From: Halichondria panicea
Lineage: Eukaryota > Porifera > Demospongiae > Suberitida > Halichondriidae
Assembly (NCBI RefSeq): GCF_963675165.1
Contig: NC_087393.1
Span: 1,451,002-1,515,001 of the forward strand
DNA length: 64,000 bases
Reading direction: 5' to 3'
Part shown: piece by piece, positions 34,474-48,166 of the stretch
Numbering within the stretch: position 1 is the first letter of the stretch
Layout of the letters: each line of letters begins with the position of its first letter
Program-made: the position numbers and the translations under genes
The notes under the pieces: generated by a model
The model's database searches: none
Told to the model about the DNA's origin: nothing
Seen by the model: only the letters and a program-made list of their open reading frames with translations

Positions 34474-37400
34474 ATGGCTGCCAGTGTGATCTCTTCCGAT
34501 GCTGTAGAGATCAATGTTATTATGGACGATGACAATGAGCCCTCAACTAGACACCCTGGGATCCAGTCCTCCGACAAACACACACCAGATAAACCACAGA
34601 GGCTACCGTTCCTGAGCCAAGTCAGGTCCACCACGCCTCGTTTAGGTACGTGCATGCATTCTCTCTGTCGTGGGGTGATTTTGTAAAATTTTGTAGTTTA
34701 ATAGCTGCCTTTCTATGTGGGATGTGGGATTGGCACCTCATCGTAGTAGCTATAGCTAATAGTGCATGCCTCTGACATCATAGTGTGTGCAATGAAGTAT
34801 GCTTCTTGTCACTGATTTGCACCTTCCGTTATCACCTATCCAATTTTCACTACTGTAATTAGTTAACTACTTTCGAAGCTCACCCTGACCCCACCGAACA
34901 CACCCACCCACACACCCACCCACGCACACAGACACCCCTGACGGTACTCGTGGCACAAGAGGTCTCCCCTATATCAGAGAGCTCATCTCCAGTAGAGTTC
35001 ATCGCAGACCCTCTGCTCAGAGACAACCTTCAACAGAGCTAGCGGTCACTACCCCAACCACTAGTCGCTTGGAACTAGAGTGTATAAAAAGTGGCAAACT
35101 TTTGAAGACGTCCAAAGTAAGGAGTGATGGCGACGACGCTAGCCCTGCCAAGACAAGGAGATTCTGGAATAGACCAGAGTCGAAGTTCTTCAGGCTTACA
35201 GAGGATGCTTTGGAGTACTATCAAACATTCAATCAGGTGAGCTAGCCTAATGCCTAAGGCTCTTGGTTTGGAGCTTTGTCAGCATTAATACCATTAAGCA
35301 TGAATGTTTACTACATGTATGTGTGATACCTCGACTATAATTATGCTTATTATTATTGAGTGAACTATAAACACTGTACTGTACGTCATAATGCTTAGCT
35401 GTCAATTGTATTGTTAGTCTATCGTCTACATACAGTGAAGCTGTGTATTATTGTTTTAAGGCCTATTGGCGATAGATGCTCCCTTTAGCACTGTGTGTTT
35501 AGCAAACTAATTTCAACATGGCCAAAACAAAACAATTTGTTTTTCAAAACTGATCTGGTCCAAGGTTTAACTAGATATTTATTGTTAGCATAATGCATAT
35601 TCGGTTATGACTATGCAGAAGTTGAGTTTATATAACATTAATAATCACCTCTAGTCCATAATAAAGAGAAAGAGTATCGACAAGTACTTTGATTATGCTC
35701 ATGCTATACACAAGGCCAAACAAAGCGACTGGCCTCTTGTTTGGGTATTTATTTGACCACACAAGGTACACAGAAGCCACTAACACAGAAGCCACTAGGC
35801 AGGAAGGAAATACTCCCCATGCGTGACAACTGCATGGCAACTATTCTCAACACACAATCACTACACGTAGTTTCATAGCGCCATAGCTTTATAGCTTTAT
35901 AGCGTATTTGTTTCTTGTTGTCCTTGTGGAGATACAGTTACCATGCGTGCATGTGTGTTCTAAAATTGTAGCCTCAGGCCCAAGGGTAATATTAAACCAT
36001 TCAGTGTCTATTATATTCCGATGTCATGTAGTACGCGGAAGCCATTAGCAGAGTGTTTTGTATAACCCACAAATTAACATTTCCTGTTCGTCAACTTTCA
36101 CTATTAATTGTGTTGTTGGTTTGCCCTGGCTATAATACCCATTAAATCATTTGTCATGGTCATGGTATAGCTTAGCTGTATGCTTGAGTGTCTAGCCTAG
36201 ATCATTCCCCTCTGGAATTATACCCTATCCTGAAAAACACACTGTCATTGCTACTAGGGAGGCCTACATTGTGCAGGGGAATTTAGACCTTGCTCCCCGA
36301 GAATATAATTTTAATTAAGCCCTGGACTTTGTGCACTCTGACTCATTACGCGCTCTATGCAGACATCTGTCTAATTAGGTCATTGTTTTAGGGTAAGATC
36401 TTTACATTCATGTTTCCTCTGATCACATTCATTTTGTGGACTGCAGTACATATGTAATACTTTGCAAGTTGATCTATTCAACAGTGCCTGTATTATTATG
36501 CCTCGGTGCGCATGCGCAAGCGAGGTATACGGTAAGTGTGTTTGTGTGTGTGTGTGTCTGTCTGTCTGTGTAGACTGCTACAGCTGCACAAGGATCAATA
36601 AAGTGTAAGTAAGAGTTTCTATAGGCTTCTAGTCATGTTTTCTTGGATTTTAATTCGTGGATTTGCAAAATAATGCTTTGTTCTCGAGTTATGCCTAGTT
36701 TGCGTACTTGGAATGCCATTGCAGCCTTTTCAGAAGAGCACGTAGCCAAACTTGTTTACCGAGTGTTGCTACTCTACTTAGTAGTTAGCTCTGCACTAGA
36801 ACGCTAGCTATTGGTAGCTGCAAGAGTGAGAAGAGAGTTGCAAGGATCTGCTGACTTGCTGCCTTTAATTTTAGACTTGAACTTTTGGCATCGATCGCTT
36901 TTAACAACAATCATCGTCGATCATTTCCCACTCTTTGAGTTTCCCTGGATTTTGCATGCAGTAAAATTAATTATAATCAATGTGTGCATAAAAGCTAGCT
37001 ATAGCTTTATGTTATGTAGCTTTGGGACTTACACCGAGGCATCAGCACCTGCGGTGCTTTCATTGCACAAGCTTGAGTTTGCATGTCATAAATATGAGCA
37101 TATATCAAATTTACTACAATATTCTATTCCTTTTGTAGGTCAAAGTTCGTCGCAACTACCCGCTGACGAGTATAGAGGATATTGTGTACAACGACAATGA
37201 GCCGACCAAATTCCACCTCCTCTTCCAGAAGTACGAGATGGTGTTGGAGGCAGACAGCGAGGGAGAGGCCAAGAACTGGGCCGACTGCATCAGAAATGGT
37301 GAGTGTGTGTGGCCAGGGGTGTGGCTTGTATGAGTGGTAGTGATCATAACTGCAACTTCTGCTCAAAATGCATGCAGTTAAATGGTTATTGTGACCGTCT

Positions 37401-40400
37401 ATTGCATCCATTTGGCAGCTTTCTAGCAAGTTCTCAATATTGGAGGGTGATTGAATCATAATTATATATTATCGTCCATCACGGAAACCAAGCGTAATTT
37501 AGAGAATATCTGTCAAGTAACGGTACAACTTCCCTGTGTTAAGTCAAAATCTTTCCTGTAGTTGTTGGTTGTCTGCTTGCTTTGGAATACAACACTCGCA
37601 AAAAGTAAACATATGACACTCTTATTCAAGTAATATGTACTATGCACACACTCAGCTTGGTCAAAATGGAACACAGAACCAGAGTTCACGTTCACCGATA
37701 TAGAAGTCTCCTCCATTCCTTCCAGTCCCCAGCCCACCTCCCCCTCAGTAGAACTGCTCCCCCCTATGCCATCCTCACCTGGGTCTCTGTTGGAGGTTCT
37801 TGCAACAGACGACGAAACAACCATTGGAGAAGATCTACCAGGTAATGGCTGCTTCGAATGCAGTAATTCATATTCTATGTGTGTACGTTGATTCAAGATA
37901 CATACATGTAGCTACTGTAATATTTTTGCCTTTTTCTTTGTTCGTGACCCGAAATTTGTGTGACCTAACATCACATGTATATGCCTAATCCATCACAGAA
38001 CGTTTACGTACAGCCAAGTCAGCATCTAGTCGTTCAGTCGGATTCAAGCGTCCCCGGGCCCATTCGGACACGCCCTTTCTCCGCCGGGAGAGCACAGAGT
38101 GTGATGTGTTGACATTTCGTAGTAGCAAACGGAATAACGCCTTCAGGCTGGCTGTGAGTGAATTAGGGGGAGAAGAGATGCTCATGTAACTTATCGAGCT
38201 TGTCATGTCGCTTAGCTTGTTATACAATTGGCTGGCATATACACTGTACATGTAAGGATGATGCCTAACTTTACATAGTGTACAATAGCTATACGTAAAT
38301 TGTCATGGCTTAATTGTTACAAATGGTATGTCCACTGCATATTGACATGTCCTTGCCCCCCCTCTTCCCAGCATTTGACCCCTCGACTGGATTTGCCCCA
38401 GGCAGAACCAAGCTTCCCTGTCAAGTCCACTAGGCATCTGCTCTTTAAGGCGCACACCGTCGTGTCAGATCGTGAGTGTTGATTACCATGTTTACTTCTT
38501 GTAACCATGGTAATCGCTCGCTGTACAATAGACAATAGACTGTTATTGTTCTGTAAAATGAATAAGAGCCTCTTAATAAAATGTTACATGTACATGTGAA
38601 AGCAAACATGCATATACATGCACGTACACACTTTGATATTTATTGTATGTCTGCCGCATGCAGCTGAGAGCAAGGTGGCTGTTAATCGTCTCCACCACAA
38701 CTTTGCCATGGTGAAGTACCCTCGCTCAACACTGGGCCTGCCTCACGAGAGAGTGTTCAAGATCGATAACGATAATCTGGTGAGTGTAGGCACATACAAT
38801 TATTATACAGTAACCTGAGTAACCTGTTGGTGTACGTGTACCAATGTGTACATGTATATACACCTGCACTATAATGGTGGCCGGGGATCGAGTACGTTGC
38901 TTAATTGCTGTCTGTTTAAATACATCTCTGCAGCAAATTCTCTGGAGGAGAAACGATGCTTCGGCATTCCGTCAAAAAAGCTCTTGTACGTTGAACGTTA
39001 ACTGTAGTGTGATCAATAATTATTTGTTTTTTAAAGTAATACAAAATTATACTGTACACAAAATTCTAACACAGTGAAGTTACACAAGGTGGTGGAGGTG
39101 AGGGAGGGGCAGCTGACCGACTCGTTCAACAAGTTCCCGTATGATGAGGTCGAGAAGCAGTCATTGTCTCTCATCTTTGAGCAAGAGAGTAAGTTCAGTT
39201 TCTCTTACGTAATGTAATTCTTACGAGACTATGCATCAAGGCAATTATTGTGCTTGAGAGAATACGTAATTATGTCTTTGATCACATGCAGCAAAGAAGT
39301 ATGTACGTCTAACATCTATTGACCTTATCTGCGATCACCCTGACAACTATGACCAATGGATTGAAGGGGTGAGTATTAAAGTTGTGTATTGGTAGTCCTA
39401 AGTGTTCAGATTGAGTAAATTACGTTGGCTTTCAAGGAAGTCCCATGTGGTCTAGTGGTTAGGATCCGACGCTCTCACCGTCGTGGCCGGGGTTCGATTC
39501 CCCGCATGGGAGACCTAACTTTTTTTATTTCAACTCTGTTTGGCACAGTTTATTTTTTTGCACTTCCTTAGCAGACCTTTTGACCTTTATTCATAGAATA
39601 CCATACACGCTCATACTGGATTTATCTGTGTTTCTATAATATTATTATCTTCCAGTTGAGGTCCCTTGTGTCGGGCACCAAGTGCAGCATCTATCCTCAT
39701 CGTTATGAGACGACAGACCCACTTGTGCTGTATCCTTCCTGCACATAAGTGTGCCATTGTAATGCAAAATACGTGTAATATACGTACTGAAGCTAGTTTA
39801 TGTGGTACATGACTAATTAAGACTCTGTCAATGAGCGTAACAGTTGTACAATACCTTAACGTTTGAAAGTTGGTTGAAGCAAATCTGGACCTGTAAGAGT
39901 GATCATCACGAGATCAAGATGTCAGATGCAGTCAAACTTGTCCAGAAATTTCAGCCCCAAACCTCCTTCGAAGATGCCAAGGCCCTGATCAAGGTGAGAA
40001 CTAATGTACATAGCCACTGGCTACCCCAACAACTGGCATTTTCTAGATTGAGTGTGTATGTAACCTGCAAATAATGATTGTACCGACCTATATTTATTGT
40101 TCTGTTACTGTACGTAGCAGATCTTTAATAATAACATTTAACCTACAGTGTATATGTTACCATAGCTATGTTAAATAGTGTTATTCCACATATCTCACCC
40201 CTCCATATCCCCCCCCCCCCCGTGTGCACCTGCAGATCTCTCACTCTCATCAGTTCCGACACACAATCGGTCAGGCTGACCTTCGCTGGGACGGCTTCAC
40301 TCTACTCTATAACCTCATCTGTACCCAGGGAGCTCCTTCCTTCAGGGTAGGTACCCACGACCACCATGTGTACTGTTACAGTAACAATGTCATGCACATG

Positions 40401-41311
40401 TCAATTACGCAAGCCCTGCCTGAAACAGCCCCTGGGCCAATGATAAACACTCGTGAGATCATTCCATGTATACAGGAGTCTGTAATTATATTATGTAGCC
40501 CTCAAAATTGATGTTGGTTTTGTTCTTGTGTCAGAGCTACTGCCTAGCAGTTTTGTCTTCATGTGCTTGTACATTTCATATATACTATTATGTGCAGTTG
40601 AATGAGCTCTTCAAAAAGTACGCAGTCAAGTACCCTGCCTTGGGGCTGACAGTAGAGGAACTGAAGAAGTTTCTCATGGAGGAGTGTTTTGTGAGTACTG
40701 TTCTGTAATTCCCTTGGTGGATGGATGGATATGGATCAATGTGTACCTTTTGAGTATAATTTGTAGTATGTGGGCATACAACGACACTTGGGGTGTCTAG
40801 CACAGTTGTATATAGGTCATGCTCTATATGCCTCAAAGTGTTCGTAGTACATATATAATATTATACATTTCGACTTGTGTCAGCTAGCAGGCCACCTCTT
40901 TATTAAGGTCACTGTTAATTTTCCCAAAGTGATCGATTGCTTCTAATGACCTGCTATGTGCACATGTTTCACTGCAGTGGGATAATGCTCAGGCGTCCGA
41001 CAACAGCTTACAGTCCCTTATCAATCATCATGACTACCATCATCGTGCCTACAAGAAGTACGTGGCCAAGAACAGACCACTCCAGTACCAAATCGCCACC
41101 AAGCTCCTCTCCTATGCCGGCTTTCTCAGGTAGGTGACATAATTTTTGTGCTTAATTACAATAATGGCTTATTATTCAGTTTCCTGAGGAGTAAAGATAA
41201 CGCTGCAATTGACTTGGATCACGAGACATTGTATCAGGTGATTAACGTACACCTCTATCTGTATATACACATGTACACTAGCTGTAATTATCGACTCGAT
41301 ACCTAGGTCCC

Positions 41312-41404
<93 letters not shown>

Positions 41405-41424
41405 CACACACACACACAACACAC

Positions 41425-41479
<55 letters not shown>

Positions 41480-41585
41480 CACACACACACACACAACACA
41501 CAACACACACACACACACACACACACATACACACACACACACACGCGTGCGCACACGCACACAACACACACACACACACGCACAC

Positions 41586-41650
<65 letters not shown>

Positions 41651-44600
41651 CACACATACTCACCTCCAGCTTCAATATAACTCTGTGCTAATGATTTTCC
41701 AGATTCTTGAGCCTCACTCCTTCCCTCTACACAGGCCCACCCTTCCACACATCACTAACCTAACCCCTCCCACACACACACTCCCCACAGGACATGAATC
41801 AGCCGCTCTCACACTACTTCATAAACTCCTCCCACAATACGTACCTGGAGGCAGACCAGCTCAAGGGCAAGTCCTCATTGGACGCTTACATACGAGCACT
41901 GCTGCAGGGGTGTCGCTGTATTGAGATTGACTGCTGGGATGACAGTGAGTGTAGCAGTCATAAAGCTAAAGTTTCTGAGAGCCTGGGTCTAAAATAGCCA
42001 ATCGATCTTAATTGCTAGATTTCATGTCTTGATAGTTTCTTTTATTCTTACGGTGTCGTATCAAAGATCGCTAAGTATTACTGTGGAGCTTCTGAAGTAC
42101 ATGTATAGAACAATTTGGTAGCAGACTTTGTCGTTTTTTGACAAATGACCCTGAATCCACTGGTACTACATTGTGACTATTTTCCATGCATCTTTATCCC
42201 AGCATTTAATGTGACTGGACTGGACAGAAAAGAGCCAGTCATCTACCATGGCTACACTCTGACCTCAAAGCTACCGTTCAGAGAGGTCATCCACACCATT
42301 AAGGTAAGGACTGACAATACAGCTACTAACACTGTGTACATGTAGCTAGACAAGTCTACATCTGGGCCAGCAGGACGTGGATATTTTCGTGTATTAACAT
42401 TTATTATGTACTGGACACGTGTATATATTCTGTATATCCACACACACACACACACAGGACTATGCCTTTCGGACATCCCTCTACCCAGTGATCATCTCCA
42501 TTGAGAACCACTGCTCGGAAGATCAACAGTCAAAGATGGCCAAGATATTTCGTGCAATCATGGGAGACTTGCTCCCCTCCGAGAACCTGGTGGAGAGTGA
42601 GGCACGGGAGAGACTACCCTCCCCACAAGACCTGCAGGGGAAGATACTTCTCAAGGGGTCCTTCAAGGCTGGAGAGGTGAGTGCACTTAAGGAACCGACA
42701 ATGTTATAGCCGGAAAAGCTTATTTGCAATGCATGGTCCATCAGTATGAGGATTATAGTAATTGTGGACTTTTCTGATTTATACAGCTCAAGTATGGCAC
42801 TGCTCCCAGAACGCCCAAAATGGTAAGTCTCGTACAAAGCATGTCATATGTATCTCACACACATTCACCCACGCCTTTGATCCCACCCCACAGAGCAAGG
42901 AAACGTCTCAAGCCTCCCTCTCTTCGTTACAGGCCAATGCTGTGGCCAACCCTGCTAGACTAACATCCATGCAGAGCTCCACTTCAGTGCTGTCTACTAA
43001 CTCCATTGAGGTGAGCACACAACCTGTACAGTTCTTATCTATTGACTTGTGTTCCAAATTTATATGTCTATTATTATTGCACTAGCTGCTCAAAACGTGA
43101 CTATTTATGACAAATTGCAAATGTTCTAACTTGCCCACCACCATATGCACACATGCAGAATGAACTGCCCGAGTCTCCGGGCTCACCCGACATGAACCAT
43201 GTCAAGGCCCCGCCCACCTCTGAAGAGGTTGACGCGGGACGCAGCAGAGGGCACAGTTTTGGCAGGGGAAGGGAGAGCCGGAGATCAGTGAGTGTGGTTT
43301 TGGAGCAGTGTACAGTACTTGCATATTAGACTGTAGTCATTTCATACATTATATCGTATAATGTGCTATTAGTGACTGGAGAGTGTACATGCAGCAACTA
43401 ATCCCGTATCACATCCGTTCCAGTAATTGCACGTCGTCATTGACAGTGTGCAATTACATTTTTTTGTACCTGTCAAGTAATTGCATGCTGTCAATGACAA
43501 CGTATTGTTTTCGAATAACGGCCGCGGCTATAAAACTGCGGAAAACTTCATCATACATGACCATACTAATCCTTGAGTCACCTATTTATAATTATGTGTA
43601 TACATGTGCTGCTCATTGACAAGTGTCTCTGGCTGTAGTTAGTGTAATTCCCAATGCCATATACTATACATTTGTCAAATAGAAAACCTCCAAATCACAC
43701 AAACACACATACCACACACCCTCACACCACACAGCTCCGAGAGGTGAAACACCTTGTAGTAGAGAATGAAATGGGACAAGACGACCAGGAGCTCTTGTAT
43801 GAAGAGACGAGTAAGGGCTTGAAGAAGCTGATCGTTTATTGTCGCTCCATCTCTATCAAGCCTTGGAGCTGGAGGAAACAGAAGGCAACTTCCGTCTCTG
43901 AGATGTTCTCATTTGGAGAGCCCTTGGCAATCAAGCTCTGTGACAAGTCACAGCGAGGTGAGTGGCACCAGTAGACACAGAATTTTATCAAAGTAGGTTT
44001 GATGTGCAATGAAAATAAGCAAGTGTAGCCATGTGCAGTACTGCATCTCACATGTTCAGTATTTAACTCGAAAAAAACTTACTAGTGTATTTTCGTACTG
44101 TGTTAGAAGGAATTCCCCACCCCAACACACACCATCAGACATGTTGAAATGCACCGAGCGTCAGCTGGTGCGTACATACCCCAAGGGGAGCAGGTTCGAC
44201 TCTAGTAACTACGACCCCGTCATGATGTGGAACTGTGGTATTCAATTGGTCGCTCTCAATTTCCAGAAACCTGACCTTTGCATGCATCTCAACCAAGGTG
44301 GGCATGCATCCACGGTCTCGTTGTGTGATGTACATACAGTGTATAATACCAAGGGCGTATACAGAGAAGAGGGCATGCAACTCGCCCTATTCTCAGAATC
44401 ATCCGACTTCGTATTGAGCTATTTTTAGAACTGCCCACAAAAACGCCCACGCGTAACCTTTGACCGCACAAGGTAAATCAAAGTTTTTTTTATATCTGTA
44501 TAAGCTAGCTCGATTGCAGCATAGTAAAACTAGTTCTCAGCAGTATGGCTCGTACTAGCAGTGTCAAAGGCAAAGGCAAACCATCCAACAGTTGCAACTC

Positions 44601-47600
44601 CAAGAAGATGAAACCTAGGTACAATAAACCTGTCTTCCTGAGTCTGGTACTTCTTAACAATGCGCCCAGCACTTAACTTCCCGCTCGAAGGGGTTGTCTT
44701 GGACTAGGACTGGACTAGGACTGGTCATGACACTTCTCTAAAATAATACTGCACTGTTAGCTAGCTAGCTAGCTAGCAAAGGCAGCTCTGATGTACACGC
44801 CCATAATTATAACTCCGTAAACAACACCGCCCACTTGTTCACGTCCGTATACTGGATTCTATTTTAGCATATCCGGTCTCTGATACGAAGTCGGATGAGT
44901 ACGTAGGGTACATAGTGAGTTGCATGCCCTCTTCTCTGTATACGCCCTTGATAATACGTACTACATGTATGTCAAAGAGTCATCCTAATGTGATACCGGT
45001 AGTGCTAGAGTATACGTAAATTCTATTTTTCACTAGCTACTCTATAACCCTAACCCTATGACATATTAGTTGTATGGCGCTGAGGCTGAGTGGGTATAGG
45101 TCTATGTGCAGATGCCAATCGAGATACACACGTGGCTGAGTTGTTATACTGTTTAGGGTTCCGAATGCTTCGATTGTGTTTGCATAGGTCGCAAACTCAG
45201 AAAGCATGCATACAATTTTGCATTTTTGCATGCAAGTCGCAGTAGGAACTTTAGAAATGTAACCATACAGGCTTGTACAGTATGTGTCATTCGCAATTGA
45301 TTATAACTGTACACTGGCACTCGAAAGCCTGTGCAGTATACGGTAATTTTAAACTGATCGATGCATCAGATTAATGTTTTCAACTGTATACCCAGAGTAC
45401 ATGCATACATTACTGTAGTACACATTACGTCTGTTTTTAACTCCACCCTAAAGGCTTTTTCCGTCGCAATGGTGCATGTGGGTATGTACTCAAGCCGGCA
45501 TTGATGAGGAAGGAAGACCCGGGAGGAGCAACGGGAGGCTCCGCCCCCTATTCTCCGTACATGGAGGTGCCACACCCAGACGTACCATATATACAGCTCG
45601 AGATTGAGGTGAGAATGTGATATTGATGTAATTATACAAAGGCCTTGCTAGGCATATTGTACGAGTATTATATCGTGTTGTCATACATGTAAGTTAAAAA
45701 GCGAGATAGAAGTCATACAGTCTCATTGACACGGTCACGTACAAAATGTAGCCTCAGGGTTGTCATCATCACAATTATTATAGAATACCATGATAATAAT
45801 TATGCAGTAGTAATTATACATGTGTATATATACAAGATAGCTCGCCCTCAGGCTTGTGCCCCTTACAACACTAGGTCTCATGCTATTACTTGTTAAACTT
45901 TTAGACGATTACAGCATACACGATTTTCTAATTGTATAAGCAAAAGTATCGATTACCCAATTAAAGCTCTCACACTAAAACTTCCATTCTGTGTAGCTAC
46001 TATAGCTGTACTGCTTGTTTGTGCTTGTAAGGATTAACAGACTGTCTCCTTCCAATCCCCCCCCCCCTCTGTAGCTGCTCTGTGGCCAGAACCTGTGCCC
46101 ATGGAACAAGAAGTGTGCCCAGTTCACTGTGGAAATCCACACTTATGGCATACAGCACGACCTTGCCAAGATGACACCTGCCCCTGTGAGTGTGTGTGTG
46201 GGCTATTGTTATAGTATAATCCATGATTAGACACTAATCCCTTTCAACCTGATTTTTGTTGATTCTTAGTCAACGTCTATGCACTGGAATACCAACAGGT
46301 GGCCTAAAGCCTCCCCTCCCCCCATGACATATAAATTCTAATTTTAGTGGTTGGATGCATGTGTGATATATAATTGGCAACGCACTATATTTATGTATTG
46401 CTCTTTGTGACCTACTGCAGCACACTGAGACTCTGTGGCCGCAATGGGAGGAGGGACAGTACACACTGAGCAAGAACATTATAATGCCAGAACTGGTAAG
46501 TTAATTAAGAGTTTGATGATACAAATTAACCCACCTGCATGACCCTCATACTCACTTCATCCATTCTTCCTTGAGGTCAGTCAGAGCTCTGCTAGTGACT
46601 GCTGCCTCAGATAATACATAATACCTCTTAATGACCAACAATACAGACTAGATCTGTCCTTTATTGAAGTGTACATGTACGTATGTCGTGCAAGATATTA
46701 TAGTCTTATTCCTTTTTCGTCATGCATGCAATATAATTATTGTAGTGAAGAGGGTTGTTATTGAATATATAGCTTTTTTGCTTCGTTCTTCCTGCAGTGC
46801 CTGGTCTACTTTAGAGTTGAGGGGGACAAGAAACTGTTGGGCCAGAACTGCATCTGCCTGGTCAGCCTGCAACCTGGTGAGTTAGCACGAACAGTTTGAG
46901 TTATAGAATTCCAAAGACGCTACGTTGAAATTTCTGGAATATTACTTCCCTCAGGGAATTTGGATTATGTTCATATTTTTACTTCCTACTGGCAGCATGT
47001 CTTTCAACTTGTCACTGCATGCCAGTATTTAATCCGCTATAAAATTGTGTCATCTATACACGCTTCCATTTACAATTCCTACTAATTACTGCTGTACAGT
47101 GTTGTATCTAGTACCAGATACACTAGCTGTAATTATACCTTTCTGTCACAACTACATACTTTCTCCTCCTCCCTACACACACAGGTGTTAAATTTATACC
47201 AATGCGTACGTCCGGAGGAGAGCTAATTCCAGAGGCTGGACTGTTTGTTAAAATCAAGAAGACAGAGCAGAGCTCCCAGTTCAGCACCTCAACCATGGGA
47301 AAGGACGTTGGCCTGGAAACAATCTCTGAGGATGTAGAAGCGTCGCTAAACCCCATCCGTTTCAAGAAGTACCTCCCACGTCAAGAGGATGCACAGTACG
47401 AGGCAGACCCTGAGGACTCATTTTTGAGGCGAACAATGAGCAGCCCTCCCTCAATTACTGGCCCGGGGTGTAGCAAGACAAGGAAAAGGTCTTCAGAATT
47501 TGAGGTAATAAATTTAACACACTAACTGCATATGACCGACCGTAGAATAATTGACCAATGACAAAATCTGTTTGCATTTTGCTAAAATTAATGCTGTATA

Positions 47601-47856
47601 CTTAATAATTATAATTATCTTTTTACTTCTATGTTAATTCTTAATTCAGATTGAAGTGGAGTTGAGTCCTGACCCCTCTGAGAAGAGATCTGCATCACCA
47701 GTGAGCCTGGATGCCAACCGTGTGAGGTCTGTCACAGTACAACCCTCGTACACCACCCCTCAAAGCACTGAGGAGGAAGAGGCAGAGTTGAGTGACTCGG
47801 ATCACCTCATGGAGTTCACACTCACTGTACAGGGATCGTTCGATGAAGGACTATAA
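34474..47856 (+). CDS. Phosphoinositide-specific phospholipase C, delta/eta-like, two PH domains
   Basis: Hydrolyses PIP2 to IP3 and diacylglycerol. Thirty exons: 34474-34645, 34932-35236, 37139-37298, 37656-37841, 37999-38153, 38372-38471, 38664-38779, 38934-38985, 39075-39188, 39292-39368, 39656-39729, 39870-39993, 40236-40346, 40598-40690, 40978-41129, 41180-41237, 41791-41944, 42203-42303, 42458-42676, 42787-42822, 42894-43010, 43159-43287, 43735-43957, 44139-44297, 45454-45608, 46075-46185, 46421-46495, 46798-46876, 47185-47504, 47650-47856. Total 4134 bp, 1377 residues. PH-like domain ~104-212; second PH ~335-500; EF-hand-like ~505-660; X ~684-840 with [25 protein letters not shown] and ISIENHC, so the catalytic His, Glu and Asp are kept; Ser-rich linker; Y ~960-1085; C2 ~1105-1235 with few calcium-binding Asp; Ser/Glu-rich tail. 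Confidence 0.93.
36500..37040. mobile_element. MITE with GCCTCGGTG ends in PLC intron 2
   Basis: The left end GCCTCGGTGCGCATGCGCAAG mirrors CACCGAGGC at the right. It contains a short GT/CTGT run and about 500 bp of unique non-coding DNA. It fills most of the 1.9-kb second PLC intron together with plain AT-rich sequence (35237-36499), where I see no exon. Confidence 0.6.
39441..39512 (+). tRNA. tRNA-Glu (CUC)
   Basis: Starts TCCCATGTGGTCTAGTGGTT, ends CATGGGA, with a perfect seven-pair acceptor stem, anticodon CTC in the loop CGCTCTCACC, and T arm GCCGGGGTTCGATTCCCCGC. A T7 run at 39520-39526 is a Pol III terminator. It sits in PLC intron 10, same strand as the host gene. Confidence 0.96.
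39730..39869 (+). other. Probable U12-type (minor spliceosome) intron
   Basis: The donor after GTG CT is GTATCCTTCC, matching the U12 consensus GTATCCTT. Near the 3' end is ACCTTAAC (39853-39860), a U12 branch-site match, with the acceptor AG at 39868-39869 about ten bases on. With this intron the reading frame joins as DPLVLWLKQIW; no ordinary GT-AG donor keeps the frame with a good consensus here. Confidence 0.75.
41311..41656. repeat. (CA)n microsatellite, ~345 bp
   Basis: Long CA tract broken by occasional AACAC interruptions and a CGCGTGCGC patch near 41545. It is in a PLC intron. All Cys/Val ORFs across it are artefacts of the repeat. Confidence 0.97.
44350..44950. mobile_element. MITE with 34-bp TIR and 7-bp target duplication
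   Basis: The ends CAAGGGCGTATACAGAGAAG... (44350-44383) and the mirror at 44917-44950 pair perfectly over 34 bp. A second inner pair CATCCGACTTCGTA (44400-44413 against 44884-44897) follows. ATAATAC flanks both sides (44343-44349 and 44951-44957). It lies in the PLC intron after exon 24. The interior has a chance 43-codon ORF at 44545-44676. Confidence 0.88.
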
Positions 47857-48166
47857 CATTTTAGTAATCATTAGTACATTGACATGGACATGTAAATTTT
47901 TTACATCATTGAAGTCAGTGTTGTTTTTTTATACGACTGTAACTGTTTTGGACCTTTGTAATACATGATTGTGAGGATAATTATAATAATTATGATGACT
48001 GCATGGTGTACGTGAATTAACGAAAAAAAAACAAGTCTATACATACATGCATCACTCAAAATTAAGTTTTGCTCCTAATTATAATTATTTTACTAGTTTA
48101 TATCCAATAGATTGTGCAAAGGTGCTCCTTACAAAGACATATCATTATTATATCATAATTATGCTG
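47857..48166. other. Convergent gap between PLC and RAG1-N-like ORF
   Basis: AT-rich 3'-flanking DNA; no exon is seen. Confidence 0.5.

Noticed and set aside
41172-41748. Long Cys/Val/His/Thr ORFs on both strands
   Set aside because: They are translations of the (CA)n microsatellite, with no start context or domain. The same holds at 29602-30015.
44107-44138. Acceptor at 44106 for PLC exon 24
   Set aside because: It gives a frameshift and early stop; the acceptor at 44138 restores [20 protein letters not shown], as expected in the Y domain.
44545-44676. 43-codon ORF rich in Lys/Ser inside the MITE
   Set aside because: No homology recognised, in a non-autonomous element and inside an intron; consistent with chance.
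45046-45060. AACCCTAACCCTA telomere-like repeat
   Set aside because: Only two units inside a PLC intron; far too short for a telomere or interstitial tract.
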